Source of the DNA: Spisula solida
Taxonomy: Eukaryota; Mollusca; Bivalvia; Venerida; Mactridae
Direction of reading: 5' to 3'
Assembly (NCBI GenBank): GCA_947247005.1
Contig: OX365959.1
Location: 38,415,097 to 38,479,096, forward strand
Length of the DNA stretch: 64,000 nucleotides
The notes below the pieces were generated by a model. It searched no databases. It was given only the letters and a program-made list of their open reading frames with translations, and was not told where the DNA came from. A program made the position numbers and the translations under genes. Positions 26,641-39,384 of this stretch are shown one piece after another; position 1 is the first letter of the stretch; every line of letters begins with the position of its first letter.

Positions 26641-27039
26641 TAAAATCCTATAATTTCAATGGGACAAATTTCGTAGTTTTGGTGGAAAAAAAACATTTCA
26701 AAGGGGCGTAATTTTAAGGATTTCGGATTTCGTGAAAAATGATGAGGTCAAAATTCGCAAAAATTTGTATCAGAAATCATTCAAATATCAAACAGATATA
26801 ATAATTGTTTTATTATAGGTAAATTTCTAACTTGGGTAGCTAAACGGGGGGATTAACTGTACAAACTCTATGGTTAAAGTACATAAACATGCATAACCTA
26901 GAAATACACCTATACATGTTGATATGCAAGCAAACTTCCCAACCCCCCAGTCTTATACGGTTTACCCGACTGAACTTGAATATGCAAGCATGGCAGCCAC
27001 TGTTAACTTGATATTTGCTCTATTTTGTATATGTTATAG

Positions 27040-27138
27040 TTAGAACATATTAAGTAAATTTTAATGATTAAAAAGGGCGGAGCGAGCGAAGCGAAGCGAG
27101 GCCTTTTTAGTCATTAAAATTTACTTAATATGTTCTAA
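27040..27138. repeat. Long near-perfect hairpin with a GCGAAGCG-rich loop
   Basis: Arms of about 37 bp (TTAGAACATATTAAGTAAAT and its complement) around a 25-base purine-rich loop of GCGAGCGAAGCG repeats. Likely a foldback element. Confidence 0.88.
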
Positions 27139-28577
27139 CTAACTTAGAATATAACATTCTGCATTCTGATTGGCCGATAGGAATTAGCGCCAACGCAAGA
27201 CGTCAAGTCCGTTAAGAGAAAAATTTAATGATTAAATTTTCATTTGACCGCGAAAATGCGGCGTTTTCATTGGCTCATAATGTAGGTTATATTCTAATAA
27301 TTAATAGACTTCGGATATGTCGAGAACCTGGCTTATCTCAAGCATTTGGCTTGTCCCGATGGGCCCTCGGGATAATAAGAATTTACTGTAATTATTCAGT
27401 GGGGATTTAATTTCGTGGTTGAGGTCATCCACGAAATTCAATCCTCCACGAATAGTTTTGTTTTTACAGTATTACTGAAACTAGCTAGGAACTTATTGAG
27501 AAGGTTAAAGTCAATTATTGTCCTTGACATTAACACGGAATTGTGTGATATATAATACCTTGACATTAACACCAACCAAAACCACAACGTTTAACACTGG
27601 TCACGTTGCTGAACATTGTCTACACCTTCGCGCTGAAACTTGACTCCAGTGAGAACATTGAGAAGCACATTGCAATACACGCGATGCTTTCAATGGAGGA
27701 GGAAATTGACTGCCCCTACTGTGACATTGACGTATACCATTGTGGTAATAACATTGTGCAAATGATATATGGTGTTTAATCTAAAACTGCTATAAATTGA
27801 AGATGAAGTTTCCATTAAATATTATTTTGTCACATGACGTGGTCACTTTATTACCTTGTTAATGATACTTTGCAGATAAGCCTCACTCGTTAGCACATTC
27901 AGAATTTAATTAGATACTTATAGATATTTAACATCTTTTCTAAGTCCTAACTTTCATTGATCAATAACTTTTTTTATTATCAACAGTGACGTGACAAAAT
28001 TTCACACGGCCTAGCTGTTCGGTCCGAGATGCGCGTGTGTTTCGTGTTTTTCTGCCCCCGAAGCAGGTACACATCTTTGGAATTAGTTCCAAGCATTTTA
28101 AATACGAATTATCTCCAAAGACTTGCGACGTATGAAAAACACTTTTAAAAATAATTTTAATACATGTATCACAATAATGCCAACGTTATGCGTCGGATGA
28201 TGTAAGAAAAAAGATGACGTGACGCCGGTAAGGTACAGAGTGACATTTCCTGTCGACAAGTGAGAATAATAATAAAAAAAATCACCATCTTGTTGATTTA
28301 CAACGTATGTACTAGTCTATGAGTTTTGATCAAAGGTAAATGTATCCTTTGTTTGCTGTATTGTGCTGGATGCGAGAACGTTTTGCATTGATCTGACGCT
28401 ATGACTTAAATCGGGCAACTCCTTGTAACCATTTTGCGTGCAGACGGCAAATTTCAACGAGTTTATTCGTTCAGCAATGTTTCTGACACGCATCCGTGAC
28501 TTGTCAGTCAGTGGAAGAATCGGGCTACAGGGTGGTCACCTTAGACATTAAAACTGACATTCTTCGGTTTTTATGTT

Positions 28578-29142
28578 AAAAGATTATATAAAGTCAGTCA
28601 GGGAAGGCAGTACTCAACTTAACCAACCGAGCACAGAAAACATTAAAAACACACAAAGCACAATGCCCAACTAAACAAGCGCAGATCAGCCTAAGTCCAA
28701 GCTGTCGAAATGATAATAAATTATAACTAGCTGAATGACCCAGTAGAAAAGATACAGCAACCAAAAGGCGGAATGCCTACGCTGAATGACCTAGCTTTAA
28801 TTCAATGCATTAATTTATATCAAACCCGACTTTGTGTTGTACAATTCTACAAAACTTTAATGCATACATATTATTTCATTGATAAATATACATGAGTTGT
28901 CTACAAAACATACGTGTAGACTTAAAAAAGTTGCCAAGTATATGTCGGGCTGCATAGCCGTGTACATGGCAGATGTGCAGCTGTGAACAAACCATATGCC
29001 TTAGTGACCTAGCATTTGTCTTTCAAGCGTTAATTCCAAGTCTTTGTGATTTTTACGTTGGAAATTGTCTGTGCCGCTTATATGTTTTCTACGTTCGGCT
29101 GATTAAGCTGAGTGCTGCCTTCCCTGTCTGACTTAATATTAT
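28578..29142. mobile_element. 565-bp DNA element with AAGTCAGACAGGGAAGG ends
   Basis: Roughly 40-bp inverted ends: AAGTCAGTCAGGGAAGGCAG at the left, the complement of AAGTCAGACAGGGAAGGCAG at the right. Non-coding. A shorter relative lies at 20485-20885. Confidence 0.8.
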
Positions 29143-29398
29143 TGACGGCTCAGTGACTTGCTTTATTTAAATTATTTAGACACAGTTACCATAATCTTAA
29201 CCACATTAACCAAATTCACCACATTTACCATTGCATATTGATACAGCAATTTTTCAAGCAAGAATAAAAGGATAACGTTATGGTCATAATACTGATACAC
29301 ACTTTCAACTGTTCAATTATTATACTTCAAATTCACTACTGGCTTTTATAAACTGAAAAGCCCTAAAAGTGAAATCTTGTTAGCACTATACATGCTTC

Positions 29399-29912
29399 GT
29401 TATAAACATAGGGGTCTGTATCGACTCACTGGTCTCTCAATCAGATATAGATTAACAGGGACGTAACTGGTATCAAAATTGGGACACCACCAACTTTACA
29501 AACAGTCTTGTAACTTTTCCAAAAAGGCAATTAATCACATACTGTTTTCTCCAGTAGCAAGCTTATACATTTATCTTCGAGATACAACCAATCTTATGTC
29601 AAAATATATCGCACTCGAGCCGTTACAAATGCATACATGTTGAAAATATACTGAAAAATAAAAACAGGACAAAAATGTGGACAGGCCCTTACCATACTAT
29701 AGGGATCTTCACAAAAGAGTGTCGACAAAAACAATGCCATGGTTGGATGAGCGTATAATAACTAAAACTATAACCAAAAACATCACCTCTGAAAAGTAAC
29801 ACAAGCGCTAGTGCGGTCATTCTATCATTTTGAAATCTAAAAATGTTCATCGGACTTCCATGTTTGTAAAGCCGAACACCCGATGATACAAGCTATTTTA
29901 CTGGATGAACTT
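29399..29912 (+). repeat. Left arm of a roughly 0.5-kb inverted repeat pair
   Basis: Aligns in reverse complement with 32813-33336 at high identity over its length (for example GGACAGGCCCTTACCATACT here, its complement there). No coding seen. Confidence 0.9.
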
Positions 29913-30893
29913 TCGAACATGTGACCACTGCAAACAGATATACTAGTTCTCGATATTCTAGCGCAGGTAATACGTATTGGATGCACAACCGGGATCAAGT
30001 AGTTTGTAAATAAAAATACTACGTATCGGTCTACAAATTGTGCACGAAAAACTCGTGTTCTGATCCAAGTGAGTAAGCAAGGAATGAAGAATGGTTGTAA
30101 ATATTACTATATGCCACTGAAAAGCGTGCAGCAGTTAAAGGTTTTAAACTAATCAATGAGTCTACTCCCCATTTTAAGAAGCACACGTTAAATGTACATG
30201 AGGGATGATCAACACATAAAAAGGAAAATGCTCATAAATTATTGTTAAGTGACCAATGTTGTTTAAACATATAATATATTGGCTTATGATAAATAATGAA
30301 CTAAAAAACGTTCATTTTAACACAAACAAACAAACAACTTAACGTTTATGTATTTGGATTATTTTATTTAAAAATGCACGTCATGTGTAATAAGGAGTAC
30401 AGCACTGAGAATTGGGTCTGATCCTTACCTTTACTGTATACTTGAATATATAACAAGTGCTTGCGTTGAATTTATGAATTTCTGCGAACAAATTGTAAAT
30501 ACCCATACCAGTAACACGCACGTGCCTATGTTCTTCAGAGTTTTGAATCGGTACTAATCGTTTTAGAAAAAGTTATTTCCGGTTTAGAAAATTGCGGAGA
30601 CGAAAGAAGTGAATGGTTGAAAGTATTCAAATTGCGAAACTTTTGAGTCCTAACATATTCTTTCATAACGTTAAGCCTGATTCAAATCATAAGAATTATT
30701 GAAAAAATACATTATCTTATTTAATCCAACGTAAATAAAACAATATGGCGACGTCGGAATTGACGTCACATCATTTAACGCGACGTCATCGCACGTCAAC
30801 GCGACGTCGTCGCACGACATAGCGCGCCAACTTGTGAATAAAATTATGTTGAATTAAAATATAAATAGAGGATATTACATGAGTGTCTTTTCA

Positions 30894-30992
30894 TATTGAA
30901 TTTATTAAACGAGTTTAATAAAATAATAAAATGTGAGGCTCTGCCGAGCATTTTATCGATTTTATTCAACGAGTTTAATAAATTCAATGTGG
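30894..30992. repeat. AT-rich near-palindrome
   Basis: Arms TTGAATTTATTAAACGAGTT and AACGAGTTTAATAAATTCAA around a GC-rich loop GAGGCTCTGCCGAG. A foldback element with TTTATTAAACGAG-type ends. Confidence 0.8.
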
Positions 30993-31844
30993 AAAGTCAC
31001 AAATATAATGTTCTTTTTATCATATGTTAGCCATTTCTGGCCGAAACATAAAATAGCTACTTATTTTCACTATAATAAACGCGCAACTTTGACGACATCG
31101 CCTATACTTTGAGTGACGTCACGTCAAAACTTTATTACACTAGTGTATTATCAAAAATAAATAATGGCTTTATTACACTGCCGCGACGTCAAACATATGA
31201 TAAATAGCAAATAAAAGACGAGTGTAAAACTATAATAACTATTTATAGGGAATATCTGTGCAACCCGTCTCTTAGATTGGAAAACACTCTTTTCGAAGTA
31301 TTTGTTCGCCTGGTTTTCTATGTGGTGCTGCCTGGCAGCCAGAGGCTAGATCTATAGTCTTTGTTGTAGAGCAAACAAATTCCAAAGTCATTTTTTTCTT
31401 CGATCAGATTATCAAAAAACCTGATGGGAAATCCCCGCTGGATGCAGTACATTTGTTCATATTACATATAGACAATACACTCATTAAATGTTATAAGTAC
31501 ACCAACTTGTTACGCTTGTATCTTTTTTACTATACGTGATAGCTTATTAATTCTTTGCATGTGTTCATGTGAGTATTATAACAACAATATCCAACAATTG
31601 GATATTTGTATTTGGCTTGGTGTGGGCAGTGAACCGTGAATTCTCAAAATTCAGAAAAATGCACGTGCACAACACTGTGTATTGTACAATGTCTTGAAAT
31701 AGTGATTACACATTGTCCAGTAATACCAAAAACCCAAAAACATAAAATGTGAAGAATTCTGAATACAGAAAGAACTAGAGACGTTTGTAAAATATGCATG
31801 TCTCATGACAACTGAATAATCATGTATACTTAAGGCCATCCCGA

Positions 31845-32140
31845 CCTTGACCTTTGACCTATTGACCTACACATTTGCAAATGTCTTCTCTTGATCATCA
31901 GCAACCAGTCTGTGAAGTTTAACGATCTTACGACCCACCGTTCCTACGTTGTGGATCAGAAACCGTTGTCTATTCGAAGGTCACGGTAATGTTGACCTTT
32001 GAACCATAGCGACCTCAAAATCAATGGGGGTCATCTTCAGGTGATGAACAACCTCCACTTAAAGCTTGCAAGCTCTAGGTCCGGTCGTTCTGGAGTTATT
32101 GATCGGAAAACATTTAGTCTACCAACCGGCCGATCGACAT
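31845..32140. repeat. GACCT-rich dispersed repeat
   Basis: GACCTTGACCTTTGACCTATTGACC followed by CGAAGGTCACGGTAATG and CTCAAAATCAATGGGGGTCA, a style of dispersed repeat I associate with bivalves. It has no open frame and no clear ends. Confidence 0.55.
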
Positions 32141-32812
32141 GCATGTGTTAAGTTATAAACCCCACATCTACGATACGGAGACATAAAATACTTCACTACT
32201 TACAGTTCCTAACATGTTTAAACATAATAACTGTCAAATAAACATAATAGCATACATGTTGTAGATCTATATTGTGTAATATTTCAAGCTAGAAGCAAAA
32301 TGATATAATCGCTATTTACTGTGTTGGTGTACTTATAACTTTTAATGAGTGTATATCATCTGTTAATTTATGCTAATAGAATAGGATCGTGTTAAATTCT
32401 CTGTACTTTACTACATGTTTATTGATACCATATTTATATACAACTACAAATGTATATATCAATGCACGATCACAACCAACCCGTTATCAAAACATGACGT
32501 TACAAACGCACGATTGGTACTTGTAAAACAGTTTGCGACACGCAACGTTGGAAACAATAAGCTGTAAGGCGTCGAACGAAGTTACCACAGGAGGTCATGT
32601 CTATTCGGACTTTGGTTATTAATAAGAATATATGGTTAAAGAAAGGGTACCTATATATTTAGAACGTTTCATAGACGTCCAATGACGAATAAAGTAGATA
32701 GGCCTACAGTACTAAATTAGTAACTTTTCCGCATATTTGTTGATCAATCCTCGATCGAATTTCCTAATGTCCCAAGGTATGGTTTGTGACGTCACATGTT
32801 CCACCAAAGCGT

Positions 32813-33336
32813 GTCCAATAAAATGGCTTGTATCATCGGGTATTCGACATTACGTCACGTGACTCAAAATGGAAGTCCGATGAACATTTTTAGATTTCAA
32901 AATGATAGAATGACCGCACTAGCGCTTGTGTTACTTTTTAGAAGTGATATTTTGGTTATAGTTTTAGTTATTATACGCTCATCCAACCATGGCATTGTTT
33001 TTGTCGACACTCCTGTGTGAAGAGCCCTATAGTATGGTAAGGGCCTGTCCACATTTTTGTCCTGTTTTTATTTTTCAGTATATTTTCAACATGTATGCAT
33101 TTGTAACGGCTCGAGTGCGATATATTTTGACATAAGATTGTTTGTATCTCGAAGATAAATGTATAAGCTTGCTACTGGAGAAAACAGTATGTGATTAATT
33201 GCCTTTTTGGAAAAGTTACACGACTGTTTGTAAAGTTGGTGGTGTCGCAATTTTGATACCAGTTACGTCCCTGTTAATCTATATCTAGTGATTGAGAGAC
33301 CAGTGAGTCGATACAGAACCCTATGGTTATAAACAC
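32813..33336 (-). repeat. Right arm of a roughly 0.5-kb inverted repeat pair
   Basis: Partner of 29399-29912. The 2.9 kb between the arms contains a palindrome (30.9 kb), a GACCT-rich repeat (31.85-32.14 kb) and no gene. The apparent 74-residue frame here is mirrored antisense in the other arm and is not credible as a gene. Confidence 0.9.
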
Positions 33337-33439
33337 TGATCAGTCTTGACATATAGATATCACCGTTGAAAAAAACATGTGCGCCGTCTTTGATGCTTTG
33401 CATCAAAATTAGTCTTGTCTTTTTGTGACATGAATATAA

Positions 33440-33824
33440 ATAAATGCCTTGGTAGCTTAAACATATTCACTATCGATTGTTAACTAATGCCTTTGTAACG
33501 TTAACATATGCCTTTGTGACGTTAATACAATGTCTTGTGACGTTAGTACATGCCTTTGTGACGTTAGCATATGCCTTTGTGACGTTAGCATATGCCTTTG
33601 TGACGTTAATAGTATGCCTTTGTGACGTTAGCACATGCCTTTGTGACGTTAGCACATGATTTGTAATGTTAACACATGCCTTTGTAACGTTAAGATATTA
33701 TTTGTTATGTTAACATATACCTTTGTGGCGTTAGCACATGCCTTTGTAACGTTAACATATGACTTGAAATGTTAACTCATGCATGCCTTTGTGACATTAA
33801 TATAATTTGTCTTTGTGATGTTAA
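33440..33824 (+). repeat. Roughly 21-bp minisatellite, left part
   Basis: Units of the form ATGCCTTTGTGACGTTAGCAC, about 16 copies, many with a TGACGT half-CRE. Open in several frames on both strands only because the unit lacks stops. It continues at 35722 after the transposon. Confidence 0.9.
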
Positions 33825-35718
33825 TGCTGCGTTTACAGTCAGCCACGATGACCACGATTGGAAAGTATCGTGGTGAGCGTGGGGGATCGTCGGAGACCGT
33901 GGAATCGAATCGTGATGATCGTGGGGGAACTTGGTGGAATCGCGAGCATCGTGATCATCGTGTCAGAATTTTTGACGGTCAAAAATTTGACCACGATTGT
34001 CCCGATTCAACTTTGATCTTGAGAGAGCTGGACGGAACATGGTGGAACGTGCTAAGCGTAGTGGAGCGCATTAAAGCTTATCAGACCTTAACGCAGCGTG
34101 TCAGATCGTGATGCTCCATCGTAAGGGATCTTGTTGGACTTGAAACACGACGCGCTAAATTGCATTACGATTCCTAAACGCTCTATCACTTTATTCTACT
34201 TTTCGTCAAGATATATAGGGTAGTATCAGTACTTTAATCACGATGCGGTACGTTCTTGAGCGATCATTCAGATTTGCTCCCACATTTTGTGGCGCTCTCA
34301 TAAGTTTTGGTAAGTTCCGAAGCATTTCAAGCGTTGTGGAGCCGCGCTTTGACGATTCGTCGCGTTTTCGACACCCTAAAAATACCAGCCAAAAAACGAA
34401 GGAAATAATCTGCTAGGCATGATCAGATTGTCTAATCTTCCTACCAACAACAATTACCGTAGGTTCACACAGCCAATGAAAAGACGATCTCCACAAGAGG
34501 ATTGCCATATCAGACTACCACTCGGAAAAAGTCAGGTGACTGAGGATAGAAACCCCCTTCAATGAATCAAGCAGATGATATCAAAGAGTCCCTGAAAGTC
34601 AACCTTTCCATCTATGAATAGCATAGATTGGGCAACAAACATGAACACCCGGACCAAGAATATTTGCAGTTGCACCATGCAAACATTATGGATACAGTTT
34701 GTTCATCTGACATATGACAAATGTCACCAAGTTCAAGCATTTACCAGTACCGTAGTGGGACATGGACAATCCCTCGAGCTACCTGTATGCCGGCTTTTGG
34801 AAAGAAATTATGTTATCAATTGAAAAACTCCTTTAGCATGTGATACATTACATTGCTTATTGAATTTGTCTGCAGTCAGTTTTCATGCTTCAAAGACGAC
34901 AAGACAAGAGAAAATATCACCTTCATGCGTTTTATCAACTGCCTTACGATCACATTGAACAACATAGAAGAAACTACTGTATATGAAGCCATAGTATAGT
35001 ATAAGTTTTATCTTAAGTGATAGGATATTTGAGGATGAGTTTCAGCTTCAATCAACGTGATAAGGGCTCTCATTTGGTATATTTTCTCTATGTTTGGTAA
35101 TACTCTTTTCAGAATATCATCAAATATACGTATCATCATATTATTTGACGAAGGAGCTAACATCACCAATGAATTATTTGTTGGAAATATTGAACCAGTA
35201 TGTTATTTCTATTTACACACAACCATGGTCTTAACAATAGGTTCTAACTTCAACTTCAACGTTGAATATTAGCTATGCATAAACACTATTGCGAAATCGA
35301 CATCTTCATCTCTTGAATGCATAGCTTGTTCCTTTTTGGAACATCTAGAGAATGGGTATTTATACATTCAATCGTACTCAAAACGTGGCCATCTTGTCAA
35401 GTCGTGGACATTAATCGTATAAGAGCTCAGCATAACTTGAAGAGCGTAAGAGATCTTAACAGAACGTAATAGGACGTAATAAAACGTGATAGCATATCGT
35501 GGCTGTCGTAAGAGAACGTAAAAGAACGTGATGTAATTCGTGGCAGATCTTGACATGAATCGTGTCAGTATCGTAAGAAAGCGCAACCAGTAGTAACACA
35601 ACGTAACAAAGCGTAGGACAGCGTAGTAAAATGAAATTTGATGCAATTAATCGTGGAGCTCCACGATATTGTCAAATCGCGGACATCGCGGGCATCGTGG
35701 CTGACTGTAAACGCAGCA
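33825..35718. mobile_element. 1.9-kb Harbinger-like DNA transposon
   Basis: Perfect 26-bp inverted ends (TGCTGCGTTTACAGTCAGCC...) flanked by TAA on both sides (33822-33824, 35719-35721). That target duplication is typical of PIF/Harbinger. Both subterminal regions are dense in ATCGTGG and CGTAA-type motifs, as expected of transposase-binding arrays. I recognise no transposase, so it is non-autonomous or decayed. Confidence 0.88.
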
Positions 35719-35721
35719 TAA

Positions 35722-35830
35722 CAACTGATTTATGATGTTAACATATGCCTTTGTGGCGTAAATACATTCCTTTGTGATGTTAATATAATTATGTCATTGT
35801 GACATTAACATAATGCCCCAAGTTGTGACG
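35722..35830 (+). repeat. Roughly 21-bp minisatellite, right part
   Basis: Further degenerate units (ACATATGCCTTTGTGGCG, TTCCTTTGTGATGTTAATA) that continue the 33.4-kb array on the far side of the inserted element. Confidence 0.85.
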
Positions 35831-36235
35831 CTAAAAGAAGACCACCTTCTTGTACTATTGATAGAAGCAAAGCGGCTATTTATTTTAGAAGTGTGTTATA
35901 ACAAACTTATTGCACTATAAAGGAAATTATAAAACAATTTCTAGATTATCAACCCTAATTTTCTGAATAGCAGGGAGTCCATGCTCGAAATAATTTTGAT
36001 TGAAACATTTTATGATTTATCTGGCATGTTTTGTGGAGTGAGTCATTCTCGATGTTCTTTGTTGTCTGATTCACAGGTAACTGTATCATTGATTTCTCTG
36101 AATCAATAATACAATTACCTGTGGTTTGATTTGCCTTATTCTTACTCCGGCTGACTGGGGGCACAAGTAGTTGTGTTTTGCGCCTATGCAGTTGCATTTG
36201 ATTCTTGTTCGTTTTTATATTAATTTTGTCCTTTT

Positions 36236-36776
36236 GACTTGTACTCTGTTGTTTCTTCATTATACTCTGTTGTTTCTTCGTTGTACTCTGTTGTTTCCTC
36301 GTTGTGCTCGGTTGTTTCTTCGTTGTACTCTGTTGTTTCTTCGTTGTACTCTGTTGTTTCCTCGTTGTGCTCGGTTGTTTCTTCGTTGTACTCTGTTGTT
36401 TTTTCGTTGTACTCTGTTGTTTCTTCGTTGTGCTCGGTTGTTTCTTCGTTGTGCTCGGTTGTTTCTTCGTTGTACTCTGTTGTTTCTTCGTTGTACTCTG
36501 TTGTTTCCTCGTTGTGCTCGGTTGTTTATTCGTTGTACTCTGTTGTTTTTTCGTTGTACTCTGTTGTTTCTTCGTTGTGCTCGGTTGTTTTTTCGTTGTG
36601 CTCGGTTGTTTCTTCGTTGTACTCTGTTGTTTCTTCGTTGTACTCTGTTGTTTCTTCGTTGTGCTCGGTTGTTTCTTCGTTGTGCTGTTTTTTCGTTGTA
36701 CTCTGTTGTTTCTTCGTTGTGCTCTGTTGTTTTTTCGTTGTACTCTGTTGTTTCCTCGTTGTACTCTGTTGTTTCT
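36236..36776 (+). repeat. 21-bp minisatellite, about 26 copies
   Basis: Unit GTTGTACTCTGTTGTTTCTTC with GTGCTCGG variants. Because 21 is a multiple of three and the unit lacks stops, long frames stay open on both strands, including a 317-residue minus frame of QSTTKKQ repeats. I regard these as artefacts. Confidence 0.92.
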
Positions 36777-36881
36777 TCTGACTGACTGACTGACTGACTG
36801 ACTGACTGACTGACTGACTGACTGACTGACTGACTGACTGACTGACTGACTGACTGACTGACTGACTGACTGACTGACTGA
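36777..36881 (+). repeat. (ACTG)n microsatellite
   Basis: About 26 uninterrupted ACTG units directly abutting the 21-bp minisatellite. In the minus strand it reads SVSQ repeats. Confidence 0.97.
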
Positions 36882-37224
36882 CATAGAAGTCCAGTATACC
36901 CCCTTCAAACTTTGTTTGCGGTCACAGGTAACTGTATCATTAATAATGAGTAAACAAAAAAATTTTTTTTATAAAATTTATAATATCTTAGATATCTAAG
37001 ATAAATAAGATAACATAAACTTCATAATATAATTTCTTTTGCTTTTTATCAATGATACATTTACCTGTGTTTGCCGGGGGGGGGGGGGTGTTTAAAACAT
37101 TACCAAAATACAAAATATAACAAACTATAACCATATAGTTTTCTACTTTATTCAACAGTACAATAAATTCATATCAGATAACAAGACTATAACAACAGTA
37201 ATAATAATAAAATAATAATAAGAT

Positions 37225-37375
37225 AATAAACATGTATAATATATCAATTATATTTAGTATAATAAACATGTAAAATATATCAATTATATTTAGTATAATT
37301 AACATGCATAATATATCAATTGTATTTAGTATAATTAACATGTAAAATATATCAATTATATTTACATACATATAC
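37225..37375 (+). repeat. 36-bp AT-rich minisatellite, four copies
   Basis: CATG occurs at 37231, 37267, 37303 and 37339, an exact 36-bp spacing within AATATATCAATTATATTTAG units. Confidence 0.9.
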
Positions 37376-37549
37376 TTAGTATAACAATTTACAGGGAAAG
37401 GCAGTAATGTCAACCAAAGAAACAATTCTATAAAATGCAAGACACAGACATCCATAAACTTAAATTTGATTTGATTGGTTCAATATCAACAAGTGGGAGG
37501 GTATGTATTTGAAGGAATAGCCAACGTTTCCCAGTCGAATACGCCTGAT

Positions 37550-37747
37550 GCAGGGGTTCCCCTAGCTCTTCTGAATCCGAAGTGTCATTTTGATACTTGT
37601 AACCAAAATAACCATTTTATAGACCAAATACCCTTGATTTTAAGAGAAAATGACCCTTCAAGCAAAAATCTTGAGGGCCAAAATGTGGCCTTTTTTTAAA
37701 TTTCAAGGGTCAAAGCCCCTACTCCCGAGTCAAATGGAACCCCTGCT
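37550..37747. mobile_element. hAT-like MITE (CAGGGGTTCC ends)
   Basis: About 200 bp with GCAGGGGTTCC / GGAACCCCTGC inverted ends. Internal AAAATGACCCTTC and TTCAAGGGTCAAAG. No coding. Confidence 0.6.
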
Positions 37748-39384
37748 TATGTGAGAGTAATGGATTATAAACATGTCAACCAGGATAAAGAAATGCCAGA
37801 TTGGTATACCAGTAATAATTCTGTAATGAATTCGTTAAAATTCAATATAAAATTACGATGTTTAAAACATTTATAAATAACATAACAGACCAAAAAGCTA
37901 ACAGTCATTATAAAACCTGCTTTAACAAAATATACAACAGACTTCAACATAAAACAATATGTACAAAAATATGGATTCCACGGTGCGGTTGGATTCCATA
38001 GTGTAGTTGGATTCCATTAACATCATTCACTGCTTGTTTATAAAGGAAATAATGATATTCTTATTTTTTTAAAAAAAACATTTTTCACCAATATACTTCT
38101 TTAAATAGTCACAGATCAGGTAAAACTTCTATTATTTGAATTACATCAATTTGAAGCACAACAAATATACTGTCTATCGTTTATTTTTAAAGTCATGGAA
38201 GTCATTGAAAGGAGTTGCGGACACAGGATGGACCCACTATATTATGTACATGTACATGTATTTACATCAGTATTATCAAAGATCATATCATATAATTTCA
38301 GGTACTCTTTGGTATATTATCATATAATACCAAAAACCACATAATATAAATAAATATTATATGAATTAAGAAAGGTTTGACCTTGACATTCATATCCAGA
38401 TCAGACAGACAACCTTCTACATGTACTAAGGTCAAGAGTATATATACAATCAAATAAAACTGTCAAGGTAACAGAAACATTATGACCTTGACATTAAGTG
38501 TAATTACCATAAGATTTATACAGACGGACACATGAGCCATAAATTCCAAGTTTTATCATTTCGGAGAACATGTGGAAGAATTCTTCTAATATCAAGTTTT
38601 TTGCTAACGTAAGTTTCTCACAATGTGTGGTTTCATAGATTACGACGCACCAGTGTTAATAACGGTAATATGAAGTCTACGAGACTTACGCACTGGAAAC
38701 CTTCCTGAGAGTTCCTGTCTATAAATGTGTGCTTTTATTATCAATAAAGTATGAAATTTGATCCCGCCATCTGTGAAAATAAGTTATTAACATTTAATAA
38801 GCACATGTTTGAGAACAACGTGAATTATTCTGAGATCATGTGGGCTTTCTAATGTCAATGTAAAATATGACACAAATTTAGCGAGTTTCTACGATATTGG
38901 TTTCTCATGTTTCTCATAACGTTATTCTCAACCGCTCCTACCCGTGAAAACATGTGACTTCAGATGCACATGTTGTTATTAATGCAGAAGGATGCCATGT
39001 GTTATAGTAAACACTTGTTTCTTAGAGACTAGCATTCCAACCTTCAGTAGGTGATAATAGATGGAGTTTTAAATAACAAAGACATGCCCTTATTTTAGTT
39101 ACTGGAACGACTTTTAAGGGACTTCTAATCTGGGACTACTTTTTCTTATTAAGGCATAATATATAACCCTGAAAATAATATTTTTCACAAATATTTTGAA
39201 ACTGAAAATAAGACTTCCAAAATTTCTAATGTTTTTTTTCACTCCAATGTTATAAATGCATTGATTTTAATATATTTTGGCACTGAGTACTATATAACAT
39301 ATAACATTCGTATAATACCCAGATTTGCGCAATACTAGTAAGTACCCAGACCAAATTTCTAAAACAAAGCACAATAGAGGTATA
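37748..39384. other. No gene seen
   Basis: AT-rich. A short triplication TTGGATTCCA(T/C) at 37973-38020 and scattered GACCTTGAC motifs at about 38380-38500. Confidence 0.5.

Larger units (their letters stand above)
36074..37070. mobile_element. Repeat cluster bounded by CACAGGTAACTGTATCATTGA palindromes
   Basis: Palindromic units at 36074-36122 and 36924-37070 share CACAGGTAACTGTATCATT arms. Between them are a 21-bp minisatellite and an ACTG microsatellite. A related pair of ends is at 51156 and about 51722. Confidence 0.65.

Noticed and set aside
32796..33020. 74-residue plus frame
   Set aside because: Lies in one arm of the 0.5-kb inverted repeat; the frame is not preserved in the other arm and has no motif.
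33470..33659. Repeat peptides of NVTKAYA or VTLTYAF type on both strands
   Set aside because: Products of the 21-bp minisatellite.
36171..36789. Three long overlapping plus-strand frames
   Set aside because: Same 21-bp repeat read in three frames; all are open only because the unit has no stop codons.
35955..36908. 317-residue minus-strand frame, the third longest frame in the window
   Set aside because: It is composed of a 21-bp minisatellite and an ACTG microsatellite; the remaining ends show no domain and lie in palindromic repeat sequence.
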